Part shown: piece by piece, positions 25,437-33,362 of the stretch
How the letters are laid out: the number at the start of each line of letters is the position of its first letter
Position numbering within the stretch: position 1 is the stretch's first letter
Source of the DNA: Isoptericola jiangsuensis
GTDB lineage: Bacteria > Actinomycetota > Actinomycetes > Actinomycetales > Cellulomonadaceae
Length of the DNA stretch: 64,000 bases
Direction: 5' to 3'
Assembly (NCBI RefSeq): GCF_002563715.1
Contig: NZ_PDJJ01000001.1
Coordinates: 3,906,001 to 3,970,000 of the forward strand
Position numbers and translations under genes: made by a program
Notes under the pieces: model-generated
Seen by the model: only the letters and a program-made list of their open reading frames with translations
What the model was told of the DNA's origin: nothing
Database searches by the model: none

Positions 25437-27566
25437 GTGCCCCCGCGCAACCGAGCCCGCGAACAGCGTCGAGACAAAGCGCCGCCCGTCGGCGAGCCGT
25501 CGGACACCCCTGTCCGATCGCGGCCGCCCGTGGACGTCGTCACGATCGACACGCTCGAGACGGCTCAGGACCTCGCCCACCGCCTCCTCACCCCGGGTCG
25601 CACCTGGCCCGTGGTCGCCGTGTCCACAGCGGCGGACGCGGACGGGCCCTTCGTCGACGTCGAGGCCCTCAAGGCGGAGATCGGCGACCTCGCCGAGGTG
25701 GTGCTCCTCACCACCGGCGACCCGTCGTGGGCGTTCTCCCACGCGATGCCGCCGAACACGCAGGTGTACGGCGGCGCGTCCCGCGTCTACCCCGTCGACC
25801 ACGAGTGGGTCGGGCTGCCGCGGCGATCACGTCTGCGCTTCGCGTACTCCGGGATCGACGGCGGGCACGTCCTCCAGGACCTCGTCCACGACGTGCTGGG
25901 GGCCGCCCTGCGCGCCGGCCTCGTCGGAACCCCCGAGGTCTCTCCCACCGCGTCCCTCGTCGAGGGGACGGTGCGCGGCGTCGTCGGGCAGCGGGCGTTC
26001 GTCGACCTGGACGACGGCCGACAGGCAACCGTCGCGGAGGAGCTCACCGGCGCCGGTGTGCCGCTCGACCAGGTTCTCGCGCGCGGCCTGCGGGTCCGAG
26101 GAGTCCTGGACCCTGTGAGTCGGCTGCTCGACGTCGCCGCGCACCTGCCCGACAGCTCCGCGTCGCGCCTGCTCGTGGAGGGTGCCTACGCCTCCGGCGA
26201 AGTCGTCCTCGTCCGGGTGCGGTCCGCCGACCGGGACACGGTCGTCGTCGAGCTCGCCCCGCAGCTCCCGGTCACCGTCCCGCGCGAGCACGTCACCACC
26301 AACGACCTCGACAGCCTGGACGGGCTCTTCGAGGCCGGTGAGGTGTTGCTGGCGCGCGTCATCGGTGCCGGCGTCGCCGTGCGGCTCGACGACGTCGACG
26401 AGAGCGAGGACGTGCCCGTTCCAGCGGTCGCCCTGCTGCCAGGGGGGCCTGTCTGGTTGCTGCCGCCCTCCGCCGCCGGCGCCGACGAACCCGGCCCGGC
26501 GCCCACGCCCGCCGCCAGCAACACCCTCAGCGACGCCGTCGGCGATACGCCAGCCCCAGGCCCGGTAGAGAGCCCGTCCGCCACGCCTCCCGCCGGCACC
26601 GTGCAGACGGTCGTTCCGGCGGTCCGTCCAGCACCGCCGCAGCCGAAGCCGAAGCCCGGCCCGTTCCGCCCTGCGCCGCCCGTGCCCCGCGAAGCCGCCC
26701 CGCCGTCCTCCGGACCACCAGCTGCGACGCCCCCTCAGGGCGACCTCCAGCCACCCGACAGGATCGCTGAGAGCGGCGCGGCACCGGCCCGACCGACCCC
26801 CGCGCTGCTCGGCCGCGGCACCGCGCACCGTCCGCAGGTAACCGCCATTCCCCCGACCACCGACGAGCCGGTCACCAGCGACCCCGCACCACGGGGCAAG
26901 GCACTCCAGGACGCCCAGCTCGCCCTCGCCGCCGCTCTCACGCGTGCCGAAGCCGCCGAGCAGGAAGCCGTCGCAGCCACACGGCTCGCGCGACAGCTCA
27001 AGGCCGACAACGCGCACCTGCTCGCGGAGATCCAGGAGCAGGACAAACGCGTCAACCGCCTGGAGAACAGCCTCGGCGACTTCAAGCGCAAGTACCGCAA
27101 CGCCGACCGCCGGCGCCAGCAGACCGAGCACCGAGCACCCGGGACCGACGACGACGGCCCCTGGTTCACCGACCCCGCCGACCAGTTCCGACACGAGGTG
27201 CACACCGCCTGGGTCCGGGGCGTCCCCGCTGCACAGAAGGTGTCACTCCCCCTGCACGACTACACGCTCGGGTCGGCCTTCCTCGACTCGCTCGCTCTTC
27301 CCGGGGTCAGTCGACGCAAGATCGTCGAGACCGTCGTGCACGTCGTCACAGGCCGGGCCGCCGACATCAACGGGCTCCAGCTTCACCCACTGCGCACCGA
27401 CGACGGTGGCGGCTCGCCCCAAGTGCGCCGCGACGACGGTGCCACATGCTGGCGGGTGTCCCTCCAGGCCAACACGCCCGCCGCGCGCCGCCTCCACTAC
27501 TGGCGGCTCCCCGACGGGGGCTGCGAGCTGTCCCGCGTGGTGGTGCACGACGACACGGAGCCGTGA
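25437..27566 (+). CDS. Large S1-like / coiled-coil protein, unknown function
   Basis: 709-residue cytoplasmic protein. GTG 25437 is chosen because AGGAGG lies just upstream; the frame extends to 25377 without support. Layout: residues 30-165 form an alpha/beta domain (VVAVSTAADADGPFVDVEALKAEIGDLAEVVLL, then TQVYGGASRVYPVDHEW). Two OB/S1-like beta domains follow (EGTVRGVVGQRAFVDLDDGRQA and GEVVLVRVRSADRDTVVVEL). Next come a long Pro/Ala-rich linker (about 365-500), a coiled coil (about 505-565, AEQEAVAATRLARQLKADNA) and a C-terminal domain (FRHEVHTAWVRGVPAAQK ... RRKIVETVVHVVTGRA). I cannot name the family. RNA or DNA binding is inferred. It precedes the NUDIX and helicase genes and may work with them. 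Confidence 0.75.
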   Translation: MPPRNRAREQRRDKAPPVGEPSDTPVRSRPPVDVVTIDTLETAQDLAHRLLTPGRTWPVVAVSTAADADGPFVDVEALKAEIGDLAEVVLLTTGDPSWAFSHAMPPNTQVYGGASRVYPVDHEWVGLPRRSRLRFAYSGIDGGHVLQDLVHDVLGAALRAGLVGTPEVSPTASLVEGTVRGVVGQRAFVDLDDGRQATVAEELTGAGVPLDQVLARGLRVRGVLDPVSRLLDVAAHLPDSSASRLLVEGAYASGEVVLVRVRSADRDTVVVELAPQLPVTVPREHVTTNDLDSLDGLFEAGEVLLARVIGAGVAVRLDDVDESEDVPVPAVALLPGGPVWLLPPSAAGADEPGPAPTPAASNTLSDAVGDTPAPGPVESPSATPPAGTVQTVVPAVRPAPPQPKPKPGPFRPAPPVPREAAPPSSGPPAATPPQGDLQPPDRIAESGAAPARPTPALLGRGTAHRPQVTAIPPTTDEPVTSDPAPRGKALQDAQLALAAALTRAEAAEQEAVAATRLARQLKADNAHLLAEIQEQDKRVNRLENSLGDFKRKYRNADRRRQQTEHRAPGTDDDGPWFTDPADQFRHEVHTAWVRGVPAAQKVSLPLHDYTLGSAFLDSLALPGVSRRKIVETVVHVVTGRAADINGLQLHPLRTDDGGGSPQVRRDDGATCWRVSLQANTPAARRLHYWRLPDGGCELSRVVVHDDTEP

Positions 27567-27604
27567 CGCGTGCCCCGTCTGGCTACTGCGCCCTCAGAGC
27601 ATCC

Positions 27605-27628
27605 GGCGAGCCTGGCGCGATGCTCGCC
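27605..27628 (+). terminator. Weak hairpin after S1-like gene
   Basis: GGCGAGC (27605-27611) and GCTCGCC (27622-27628) form a 7-bp stem with a 10-nt loop, 39 bp beyond the stop codon. It is possibly a partial terminator or attenuator before the NUDIX gene. Confidence 0.3.
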
Positions 27629-27711
27629 GTGTTGTTCGTGTCCCACCGGCGGTTCGCCGCGTCCGCTTCGCCGGCTTGGCCAGTGTCGTCCGTTCGTGGA
27701 AAGCTCCGCGT

Positions 27712-28116
27712 GTGGGTTCTGAGAAGCGCATCGATGTCGTCGGCGCTGTGATCATCGACCAAGGTTTGATCCTGTGTGCCCAGCGGGGCCCGTCAGGAAG
27801 TCTTGCGGGGATGTGGGAGTTCCCAGGCGGCAAGATCGAGCCGGGCGAGACGCCGCAGGAGGCCCTCCAGCGCGAGATCGACGAGGAACTCGACTGCACA
27901 GTTCTCGTCGGTCAGCAGGTGGAGTCAACGCGGCACCAGTACGACTTCGGGATCGTGACCCTCACGACCTTCTACTGCCATCTCGTCGCCGGCACACCAA
28001 CACTCTCAGAGCACGCGGCTGTCCGCTGGCTGGCGCCAGCAGAGCTGTCGGAGCTCGCCTGGGCTCCCGCCGATATCCCGGCAGTCGAGAAGATCCAGGC
28101 GGACCTGCCGTCGTGA
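27712..28116 (+). CDS. NUDIX hydrolase (MutT/NudG-like)
   Basis: 134-residue NUDIX protein. The Nudix box reads GGKIEPGETPQEALQREIDEEL, giving G-x5-E-x7-R-E-x-x-E-E-L, complete for metal binding except that the final Gly is Asp. The N-terminal VVGAVIIDQGLILCAQR and the WEFPGG segment match MutT/CTP-pyrophosphohydrolase members that remove oxidised or unusual nucleotides. GTG 27712 follows GGAAAG at 8 nt. Its TGA overlaps the GTG of the PLD-helicase gene (GTGA at 28113-28116), so the two proteins are translationally coupled and probably act together. Confidence 0.88.
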   Translation: MGSEKRIDVVGAVIIDQGLILCAQRGPSGSLAGMWEFPGGKIEPGETPQEALQREIDEELDCTVLVGQQVESTRHQYDFGIVTLTTFYCHLVAGTPTLSEHAAVRWLAPAELSELAWAPADIPAVEKIQADLPS

Positions 28117-31103
28117 CCGGCGACTTCGTCTGGAACGAGCGTTTCAAGCTCGACGTCGGCTACGGGTTCCTCAGTACCGAGACGCACGGAGCGCCCCGGC
28201 ACCACAACCCGCGCGTGGTGCTGAACGATGACAGCAGTACGGTGCTGCGGGCACTGCGCGTGGAGATTCGGCGCTGCCAGTCCTTCACGTTCTCGGTTGC
28301 CTTCGTTTCCCCGGGCGCCATCGCACTCCTCAAGCAGGACCTCGTGGAGTTCAGCGGTGAAGGCCGCATCGTCACGTCCGACTACCTGGGCTTCAACTCT
28401 CCAGAGGCGTTCGCCGAGCTGGCCAGTCTGCAGCGGCTGGGAATCGATGTCCGGCTGCACAACGCTGACGGGTTTCATCCGAAGGGGTACCTGTTCGAAC
28501 ACGGCAATGCCGTGACGGCCATGATGGGGAGCTCCAACCTCACGCCGAGCGCACTCCTGAAGAACCACGAGTGGAACCTCAAGGTGTCGGCCGCGCCGGA
28601 CAGCGATCTCGCGGCACAGCTGAACAGGCTGACGGAGAGCCAGATGCAGGACTCGGTGCCCCTCACGACGGAGTGGATCGAGCAGTACGCCAAGACTTGG
28701 GTCAGGCCCAACGCTCGCCCGCCCCGCATCCCACGTGACCTCTCATCGATTGGCCCGGATGCGCCTCCCCTCACGAGTTCGCGACTCACCTACCCCCCGG
28801 TCGCGACTCCCGATGAGGTTGTCGCAGCAACGCTGCCGCCGGTCCTCCCGAACTCGATGCAACGCGACGCCTTGCGTGCCCTGGCCGACGTACGTGAGTC
28901 CGGGGAAAAACGGGCCATCGTCATCTCGGCCACGGGCACCGGCAAGACCATCCTGTCAGCCCTGGACGTTCGCGCCGTGAATCCTCGTCGACTGCTGTTC
29001 TTGGTCCACCGGGAACAGATCTTGGACCGGACCATCCAGGAGTACCAGAAGGTGCTGGGCGGACGCGAGACTGACTTCGGCAAGCTCACCGGAACGACGA
29101 AGAACTTCGACGCGCGCTATCTCTTCGCCACCGTGCAGACCCTCTCGCAGCCGGGGGTGCTGTCTCAGTACCCCGTGGACGTCTTTGACTACGTCATCGT
29201 CGACGAGGCTCATCGCGCGGGTTCGCCATCGCACCAGAGGGTGCTGTCCCACTTCGATCCGGTCTTCACGCTCGGCATGACCGCCACCCCCGAGCGGACC
29301 GACGGTTTCAACGTCTACCAACTTTTCGACTACAACGTGCCCTACGAGATTCGCTTGAACCATGCGCTCGAGGAGGACATGCTCGCCCCGTTCCACTACT
29401 ACGGGATCACGGATGTCACATTCGATGACGACACCACCGTGGACGCGAAGAGCAACCTCAACGTCCTCATCTCGGCGGAGCGCGTCTCACACCTCATCTG
29501 GGCCATCGAAACCTACGGACAGTCCGGAGTCCCACCACGGGGTCTGATCTTCTGCAGCCGCAAGGAGGAGGCGCGGAGCCTCTCTGAAGCGCTCAACCGG
29601 TCGAGCCTCCGAGGCAGGTCGCTGCGGACGGTGGCGCTCACCGGTGAAGACTCGGTTGAGCGACGTGAAGCAGCCGTCGAACGGCTGGAGCGCGGCGAGC
29701 TCGACTACATCCTGACCGTCGACGTCTTCAACGAGGGCGTCGACATCCCCTCGATCAATCAGGTCATCATGCTGCGGCAGACCCAGTCCGCGATCGTCTT
29801 CGTGCAGCAGCTCGGGCGCGGCCTGCGCAAGCACCCTGAGAAGGACTACCTGGTCGTCATCGACTTCATCGGGAACTACGCGAACAACTTCATGATCCCG
29901 ATCGCGCTCTTCGGCGACGACTCGCTCAACAAGGAGTCCCTCCGCCAGAATCTCATCGCGGCCGAGGAAGCAGGCGCCATGCCGGGCCTCTCAAGCGTCC
30001 AATTTGACCGGATCGCGCAGGAGCGCGTGCTCGCCTCGATTCGCGACACCAAGCTTGATGACATGTCCCGCCTCAAGGCTGCCCTCGTGGCGATGCGCAA
30101 CAGAGTCGGAGGCGCACCTGCTTTGTGGGACTTCTTCCGGTTCGAGTCCGTCGATCCTGTCCTCCTCGCGACGAAGTGCGAACATTTCCCTGCCCTCATC
30201 CAGAAGGCGCTCAAGGAGGACTCGGGGTTGACCGACATAGAGAGCAGTGCCCTCCAACTCCTCTCCCACGAAGTGTTTCCCGCCAAGCGCCCGCACGAGT
30301 TCATCCTCCTCCGGGCACTGCTCGACGACATTCGCATGCCACGCTCGCATGTCAAGTCCCTCTTTGATCGGCAAGACCTGCCCGCAAGCGAAGCGCACAT
30401 CGACAGCACCATCGACACACTCACCCTCGAGGGCTTCACCGAAGCCGACAAGAAGCGCTACGAAAGAGGAATAGTTCAGCGCGAAGGCGATCACGCCCTG
30501 GCCCTCAACCCCGCCGTCGCGGCGGCCTATCAGTCATCCTCGGCCTTTTCGGCTGCGGTCGACGATCTGATAGAGACAGGCCTCTCCATCACCAAGAAAA
30601 GTCTCGACCATTCCCAACCCTTCTCTCCCGGCCGCCAGTACTCACGCAAGGAGGCGCTCCGCCTGCTCTGCTGGCCTCGCAAGTGGGCCTCGACGGTCTA
30701 CGGGTACAAGGTCGACGTGTCAACCGGACCGATACCCGCATGCCCGATCTTCGTCACGCTCCACAAGTCAGACGACATCTCGGCAAGCACGGCATACGAG
30801 GACACCCTGCTCGACCAGTCATCAATGCTCTGGTACACCCGGAGTCGTCGAACACTGTCAAGCGGAGAAGTTCGCCCGATCGTCGCCAACCAAGTCAAGA
30901 TCTACGTTTTCGTGAAGAAGGACGACGCAGAAGGCTCCGACTTCTACTTTCTTGGCGAAGCAACATCACACAACGCAGAACAGACCGTGATGACCAAGAC
31001 GGGAGACTCGGTCGTCCGCATGATATTGCGGTTCGATGCGCCGATCGAGACTTCCCTCTTCGACTACTTCCATCCCGCAATCGTCACCCCGGCTCCGCGC
31101 TGA
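28113..31103 (+). CDS. PLD nuclease - SF2 helicase - DUF3427 protein
   Basis: 996-residue multidomain DNA enzyme. Residues 40-165 are a phospholipase-D-like nuclease with one HxK motif (HPKGYLF, His122/Lys124) and the following MMGSSN. Residues 245-600 are a superfamily 2 helicase: Walker A SATGTGKT (272-279), DEAH box VIVDEAH (about 364-367), TAT motif GMTATPERTDG, motif V DVFNEGVDIP and motif VI QQLGRGLR. The C-terminal 350 residues fit the DUF3427 region (SRKEALRLLCW, then IFVTLHKSD). Such proteins occur in repair and anti-phage gene islands. Base composition is visibly less GC-extreme than neighbours (many AAG, TCA, ATC codons), which suggests transfer. It is coupled to the NUDIX gene. 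Confidence 0.9.
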   Translation: MTGDFVWNERFKLDVGYGFLSTETHGAPRHHNPRVVLNDDSSTVLRALRVEIRRCQSFTFSVAFVSPGAIALLKQDLVEFSGEGRIVTSDYLGFNSPEAFAELASLQRLGIDVRLHNADGFHPKGYLFEHGNAVTAMMGSSNLTPSALLKNHEWNLKVSAAPDSDLAAQLNRLTESQMQDSVPLTTEWIEQYAKTWVRPNARPPRIPRDLSSIGPDAPPLTSSRLTYPPVATPDEVVAATLPPVLPNSMQRDALRALADVRESGEKRAIVISATGTGKTILSALDVRAVNPRRLLFLVHREQILDRTIQEYQKVLGGRETDFGKLTGTTKNFDARYLFATVQTLSQPGVLSQYPVDVFDYVIVDEAHRAGSPSHQRVLSHFDPVFTLGMTATPERTDGFNVYQLFDYNVPYEIRLNHALEEDMLAPFHYYGITDVTFDDDTTVDAKSNLNVLISAERVSHLIWAIETYGQSGVPPRGLIFCSRKEEARSLSEALNRSSLRGRSLRTVALTGEDSVERREAAVERLERGELDYILTVDVFNEGVDIPSINQVIMLRQTQSAIVFVQQLGRGLRKHPEKDYLVVIDFIGNYANNFMIPIALFGDDSLNKESLRQNLIAAEEAGAMPGLSSVQFDRIAQERVLASIRDTKLDDMSRLKAALVAMRNRVGGAPALWDFFRFESVDPVLLATKCEHFPALIQKALKEDSGLTDIESSALQLLSHEVFPAKRPHEFILLRALLDDIRMPRSHVKSLFDRQDLPASEAHIDSTIDTLTLEGFTEADKKRYERGIVQREGDHALALNPAVAAAYQSSSAFSAAVDDLIETGLSITKKSLDHSQPFSPGRQYSRKEALRLLCWPRKWASTVYGYKVDVSTGPIPACPIFVTLHKSDDISASTAYEDTLLDQSSMLWYTRSRRTLSSGEVRPIVANQVKIYVFVKKDDAEGSDFYFLGEATSHNAEQTVMTKTGDSVVRMILRFDAPIETSLFDYFHPAIVTPAPR

Positions 31104-31281
31104 GGTTGTGACCCACGGCCATGGAAGCGCACCGGATCGATGCCGCCCGCGGGCGCGGCCCACGGCAGCAACGATGGTGCGCGGTTCAAGAGATCCGATG
31201 AGTCCCGACTAACGATGGACGGGACCGTCTGCTGCGCCGCCTGCCACTGGAGCAGGCGGGACGACCGCGAGCTGAAGGACG
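31104..31281. other. Intergenic spacer, no feature seen
   Basis: A 178-bp gap between the converging helicase gene and the frameshifted membrane protein gene. I find no strong hairpin or promoter here. Confidence 0.4.
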
Positions 31282-31870
31282 TCAGCGGGAGATCGCCAGC
31301 GGCGCCACGCCTGGGTGCTCGCGCAGCGCGTGCTCGCCATGCGTCTGGAAGAGGGTCATCACGGCGGCGAACGGTGCGTGGTTGCCGGTGAGGAGCAACG
31401 GCTGTGACGCTCCGAACTGGCAGACCAGTGCCCAGTCCTGAGGCTCCGGGAAGACGGCCGTCATGGTGGAGTAGTCGAAGGTGAGCCAGTGGCCACCGAC
31501 CTGGATCAGCAGGCGGTGGTTGCTGACGACGAGGCGCGCCTGGCTGTGCTCGCGCCATTGCGCTCGCGCGAGGTTGTTCGCCGACCGTCGTGCGGCCGCG
31601 TTCGACAGGGCGGTGGCGTCGATGCTCGCGGAACGTGCGGCTGCCCTTGACGAGCGCGAGGACGAGCAGCGTGATCGTGCCGCCGAGCACTGCGGCGGTG
31701 ACCCCGAGGACCGCCAGCGCCTGCCGGGCGCCGAGGACGTCCTGCCGTGTCATCGCGGACAGGGCGGCCGAGCCGCCGAGGAAGAGAAGCGGCGCAGCGA
31801 CGAGCGGTGCAGCCCAGCGGCCGTGGCGTCGGAGCACCGAGTCGCTTCGGTTGGTGCGTGGATCCTCCAT
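31282..31870 (-). pseudogene. Frameshifted small membrane protein gene
   Basis: The frame from ATG 31870 (AGGAGC upstream) encodes two hydrophobic helices (WAAPLVAAPLLFLGGSAAL and ALAVLGVTAAVLGGTITLLVL) and then VKGSRTFREH. Near 31620 the normal-looking sequence jumps to another frame, which continues DATALSNAARRSANNLARAQW ... LLIQVGGHWLTFDYSTMTAVF and ends at 31282 after APLAISR. The total, 589 nt, is one more than a multiple of three, so a single extra base (or two missing) explains it. After the break the first frame turns into Arg/Pro/His filler. It is either a real pseudogene or an assembly indel. Intact, it would be a membrane protein of about 195 residues with a cytoplasmic domain; family unknown. 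Confidence 0.7.
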
Positions 31871-32005
31871 CGCCGCTCCTGGTCCGCTGGTCGGTGCGCT
31901 CTCGCCTGGCACCTGCATCGGCACACTAGCGGGGGTCGGCTGGACACGCCGGAGTCATCCACAGCAGGATGACGGCGTCACGGGCCTCGTCCGGGCCCGC
32001 GCCCG

Positions 32006-33304
32006 TCATCGCTTGGACGCCCGGTACCCGGCGCGGGCGGCGTCGGCGGGGGTGTCGAAGCACTGTTCGGGGTTGGTGACGGCGTAGAACTGTCCGCCGG
32101 GCACGTGGTAGATGAGCTCGCCGTCGCCGGCGACGTTGCCCTTGACGGGGCAGCCGGGTTCTCCGCCGGTCGTGCTCGACGGCGCGTCGTCCGCACGGTC
32201 GGATCCTGTGGACGAACCGGTGCTGTCGGTGGCGTCGGCGGTGACGCCGGCGACGGGCTGCAGCGTGCCGGGCTGGACGAGTCCGCCGCGGGGCAGGGGT
32301 TCGTCGGGGCAGGTGGTCAGCACGCGTTCCATGGCGTCGCGCTCGGCGGCGGTGACGGACAGCCGGTAGAGCGTCTTGACGGCGACCTGCCGGGCGACGT
32401 ACTCGCAGCGGAACGCCTTGTTCGGGGGGAGCCAGGTGGCGGTGTCGCCGGCGCCCTTGGCCTGGTTGGCGGCGCCGTCGGAGGCGAAGAGGTTGAGGGG
32501 GTCGTTGGCGAAGACCTGGCGGGTGGTGGGCGTCCACTGCTGGGCGCCCTTCTGCCAGGCGTCAGCGAGGGCGACGACGTGGTCGACCTGCACGAGGATG
32601 CTGGTGTCCCAGCCGCGTGCGAAGTCGAGGGTGGCGCCGGTGTAGGGGTCGTGGAAGGTGCCGGTCTCGACGGTGCACCCACCGGTGCCGGGGCGGATCT
32701 CGAGGTCGACGAGGTCGCGCTGGAGCACGTCGTTGCGGGTGTCGCAGCCGTTGAGGTCGACGTCGGCCCAGGCGGGGCCGAACAGGTCGCGGTCGTAGCC
32801 GGTGGACGGTGCCCGTCCCTTGACGGTGAGGGTGGCGACGGCGGCGAGCGCGGTGCGGGTGTCGGCGGCGTTGTCGACGGTGTCGGGCGTGGGCGTCGGG
32901 GTCGGTGTGGGGGGCGGTGCGGACGGGGAGGGAGCGACGGACGTCGACGCCGTGGCGGACGGTGCGGCCGCCGCCGTCTCGGTCGGTTCGGTCGCGGGGG
33001 CCGTGGACCGGGCGTCGGTGGGGTCGGGCGTCCCCTCGGCCTGCGGACCGCTGGTGAGGGTGCCGACGACGAGCAGCACGACGACGGCGACGCCGCTGGT
33101 CAGGGCGGCACCGGGGCGGGTGACGGGCCCCCACCAGGTGCGGGTAGTGAGGATGCCCCAGGCGGCGCTGACGGCGACGTACAGCGCCGCGAAGGCGCTC
33201 GCGATGGGCCAGCCGCCGACGAGTCCGAGGAGGGTGACGGCGACGAGTCCGCCGACGCCGACCGGGAAGCCGGGGGCGCGGGGGTCGATGCGGGGTCGGG
33301 GCAC
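32006..33304 (-). CDS. Membrane-anchored HNH (DUF1524) nuclease with sunset-like domain
   Basis: 432-residue protein from GTG 33304 (GAGGAA upstream). N-terminal hydrophobic segments (FPVGVGGLVAVTLLGLVGGW, AFAALYVAVSAAWGIL, SGVAVVVLLVVGTL) are followed by a Thr/Pro/Ala linker. The DUF1524/HNH nuclease domain comes next (YDRDLFGPAWADVDLNGCDTRNDVL; catalytic region ILVQVDHVVALADAWQKGA, then FANDPLNL and LPPNKAFRCEYV). The last 50 residues (CPVKGNVAGDGELIYHVPGG ... CFDTPADAARAGYRASK) match the sunset/excalibur-like domain found at the end of secreted nucleases. Topology suggests the nuclease faces outside. It lies 58 bp after the 1001-residue gene, beyond a perfect hairpin, so it may be an attenuated last gene of that operon. 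Confidence 0.85.
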   Translation of the reverse strand: MPRPRIDPRAPGFPVGVGGLVAVTLLGLVGGWPIASAFAALYVAVSAAWGILTTRTWWGPVTRPGAALTSGVAVVVLLVVGTLTSGPQAEGTPDPTDARSTAPATEPTETAAAAPSATASTSVAPSPSAPPPTPTPTPTPDTVDNAADTRTALAAVATLTVKGRAPSTGYDRDLFGPAWADVDLNGCDTRNDVLQRDLVDLEIRPGTGGCTVETGTFHDPYTGATLDFARGWDTSILVQVDHVVALADAWQKGAQQWTPTTRQVFANDPLNLFASDGAANQAKGAGDTATWLPPNKAFRCEYVARQVAVKTLYRLSVTAAERDAMERVLTTCPDEPLPRGGLVQPGTLQPVAGVTADATDSTGSSTGSDRADDAPSSTTGGEPGCPVKGNVAGDGELIYHVPGGQFYAVTNPEQCFDTPADAARAGYRASKR

Positions 33305-33327
33305 GGTGTTCCTCGGTGGTGGGCGTG

Positions 33328-33360
33328 CCGGTGGGCGCCGTCGGGGACGGCGCCCACCGG
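33328..33360 (-). terminator. Perfect 15-bp stem, GGG loop, before nuclease gene
   Basis: CCGGTGGGCGCCGTC (33328-33342) and its exact complement (33346-33360) with a 3-nt loop, 2 bp after the stop of the 1001-residue protein gene and 24 bp before the nuclease start. It is probably a terminator or attenuator that lowers nuclease expression. Confidence 0.65.
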
Positions 33361-33362
33361 GT

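Noticed and set aside
31064-31924. 286-codon continuous minus-strand frame as the true gene
   Set aside because: Its second half is Arg/Pro/His filler, while the alternative frame there has normal codon use and a plausible protein end; a frameshifted gene explains it better.
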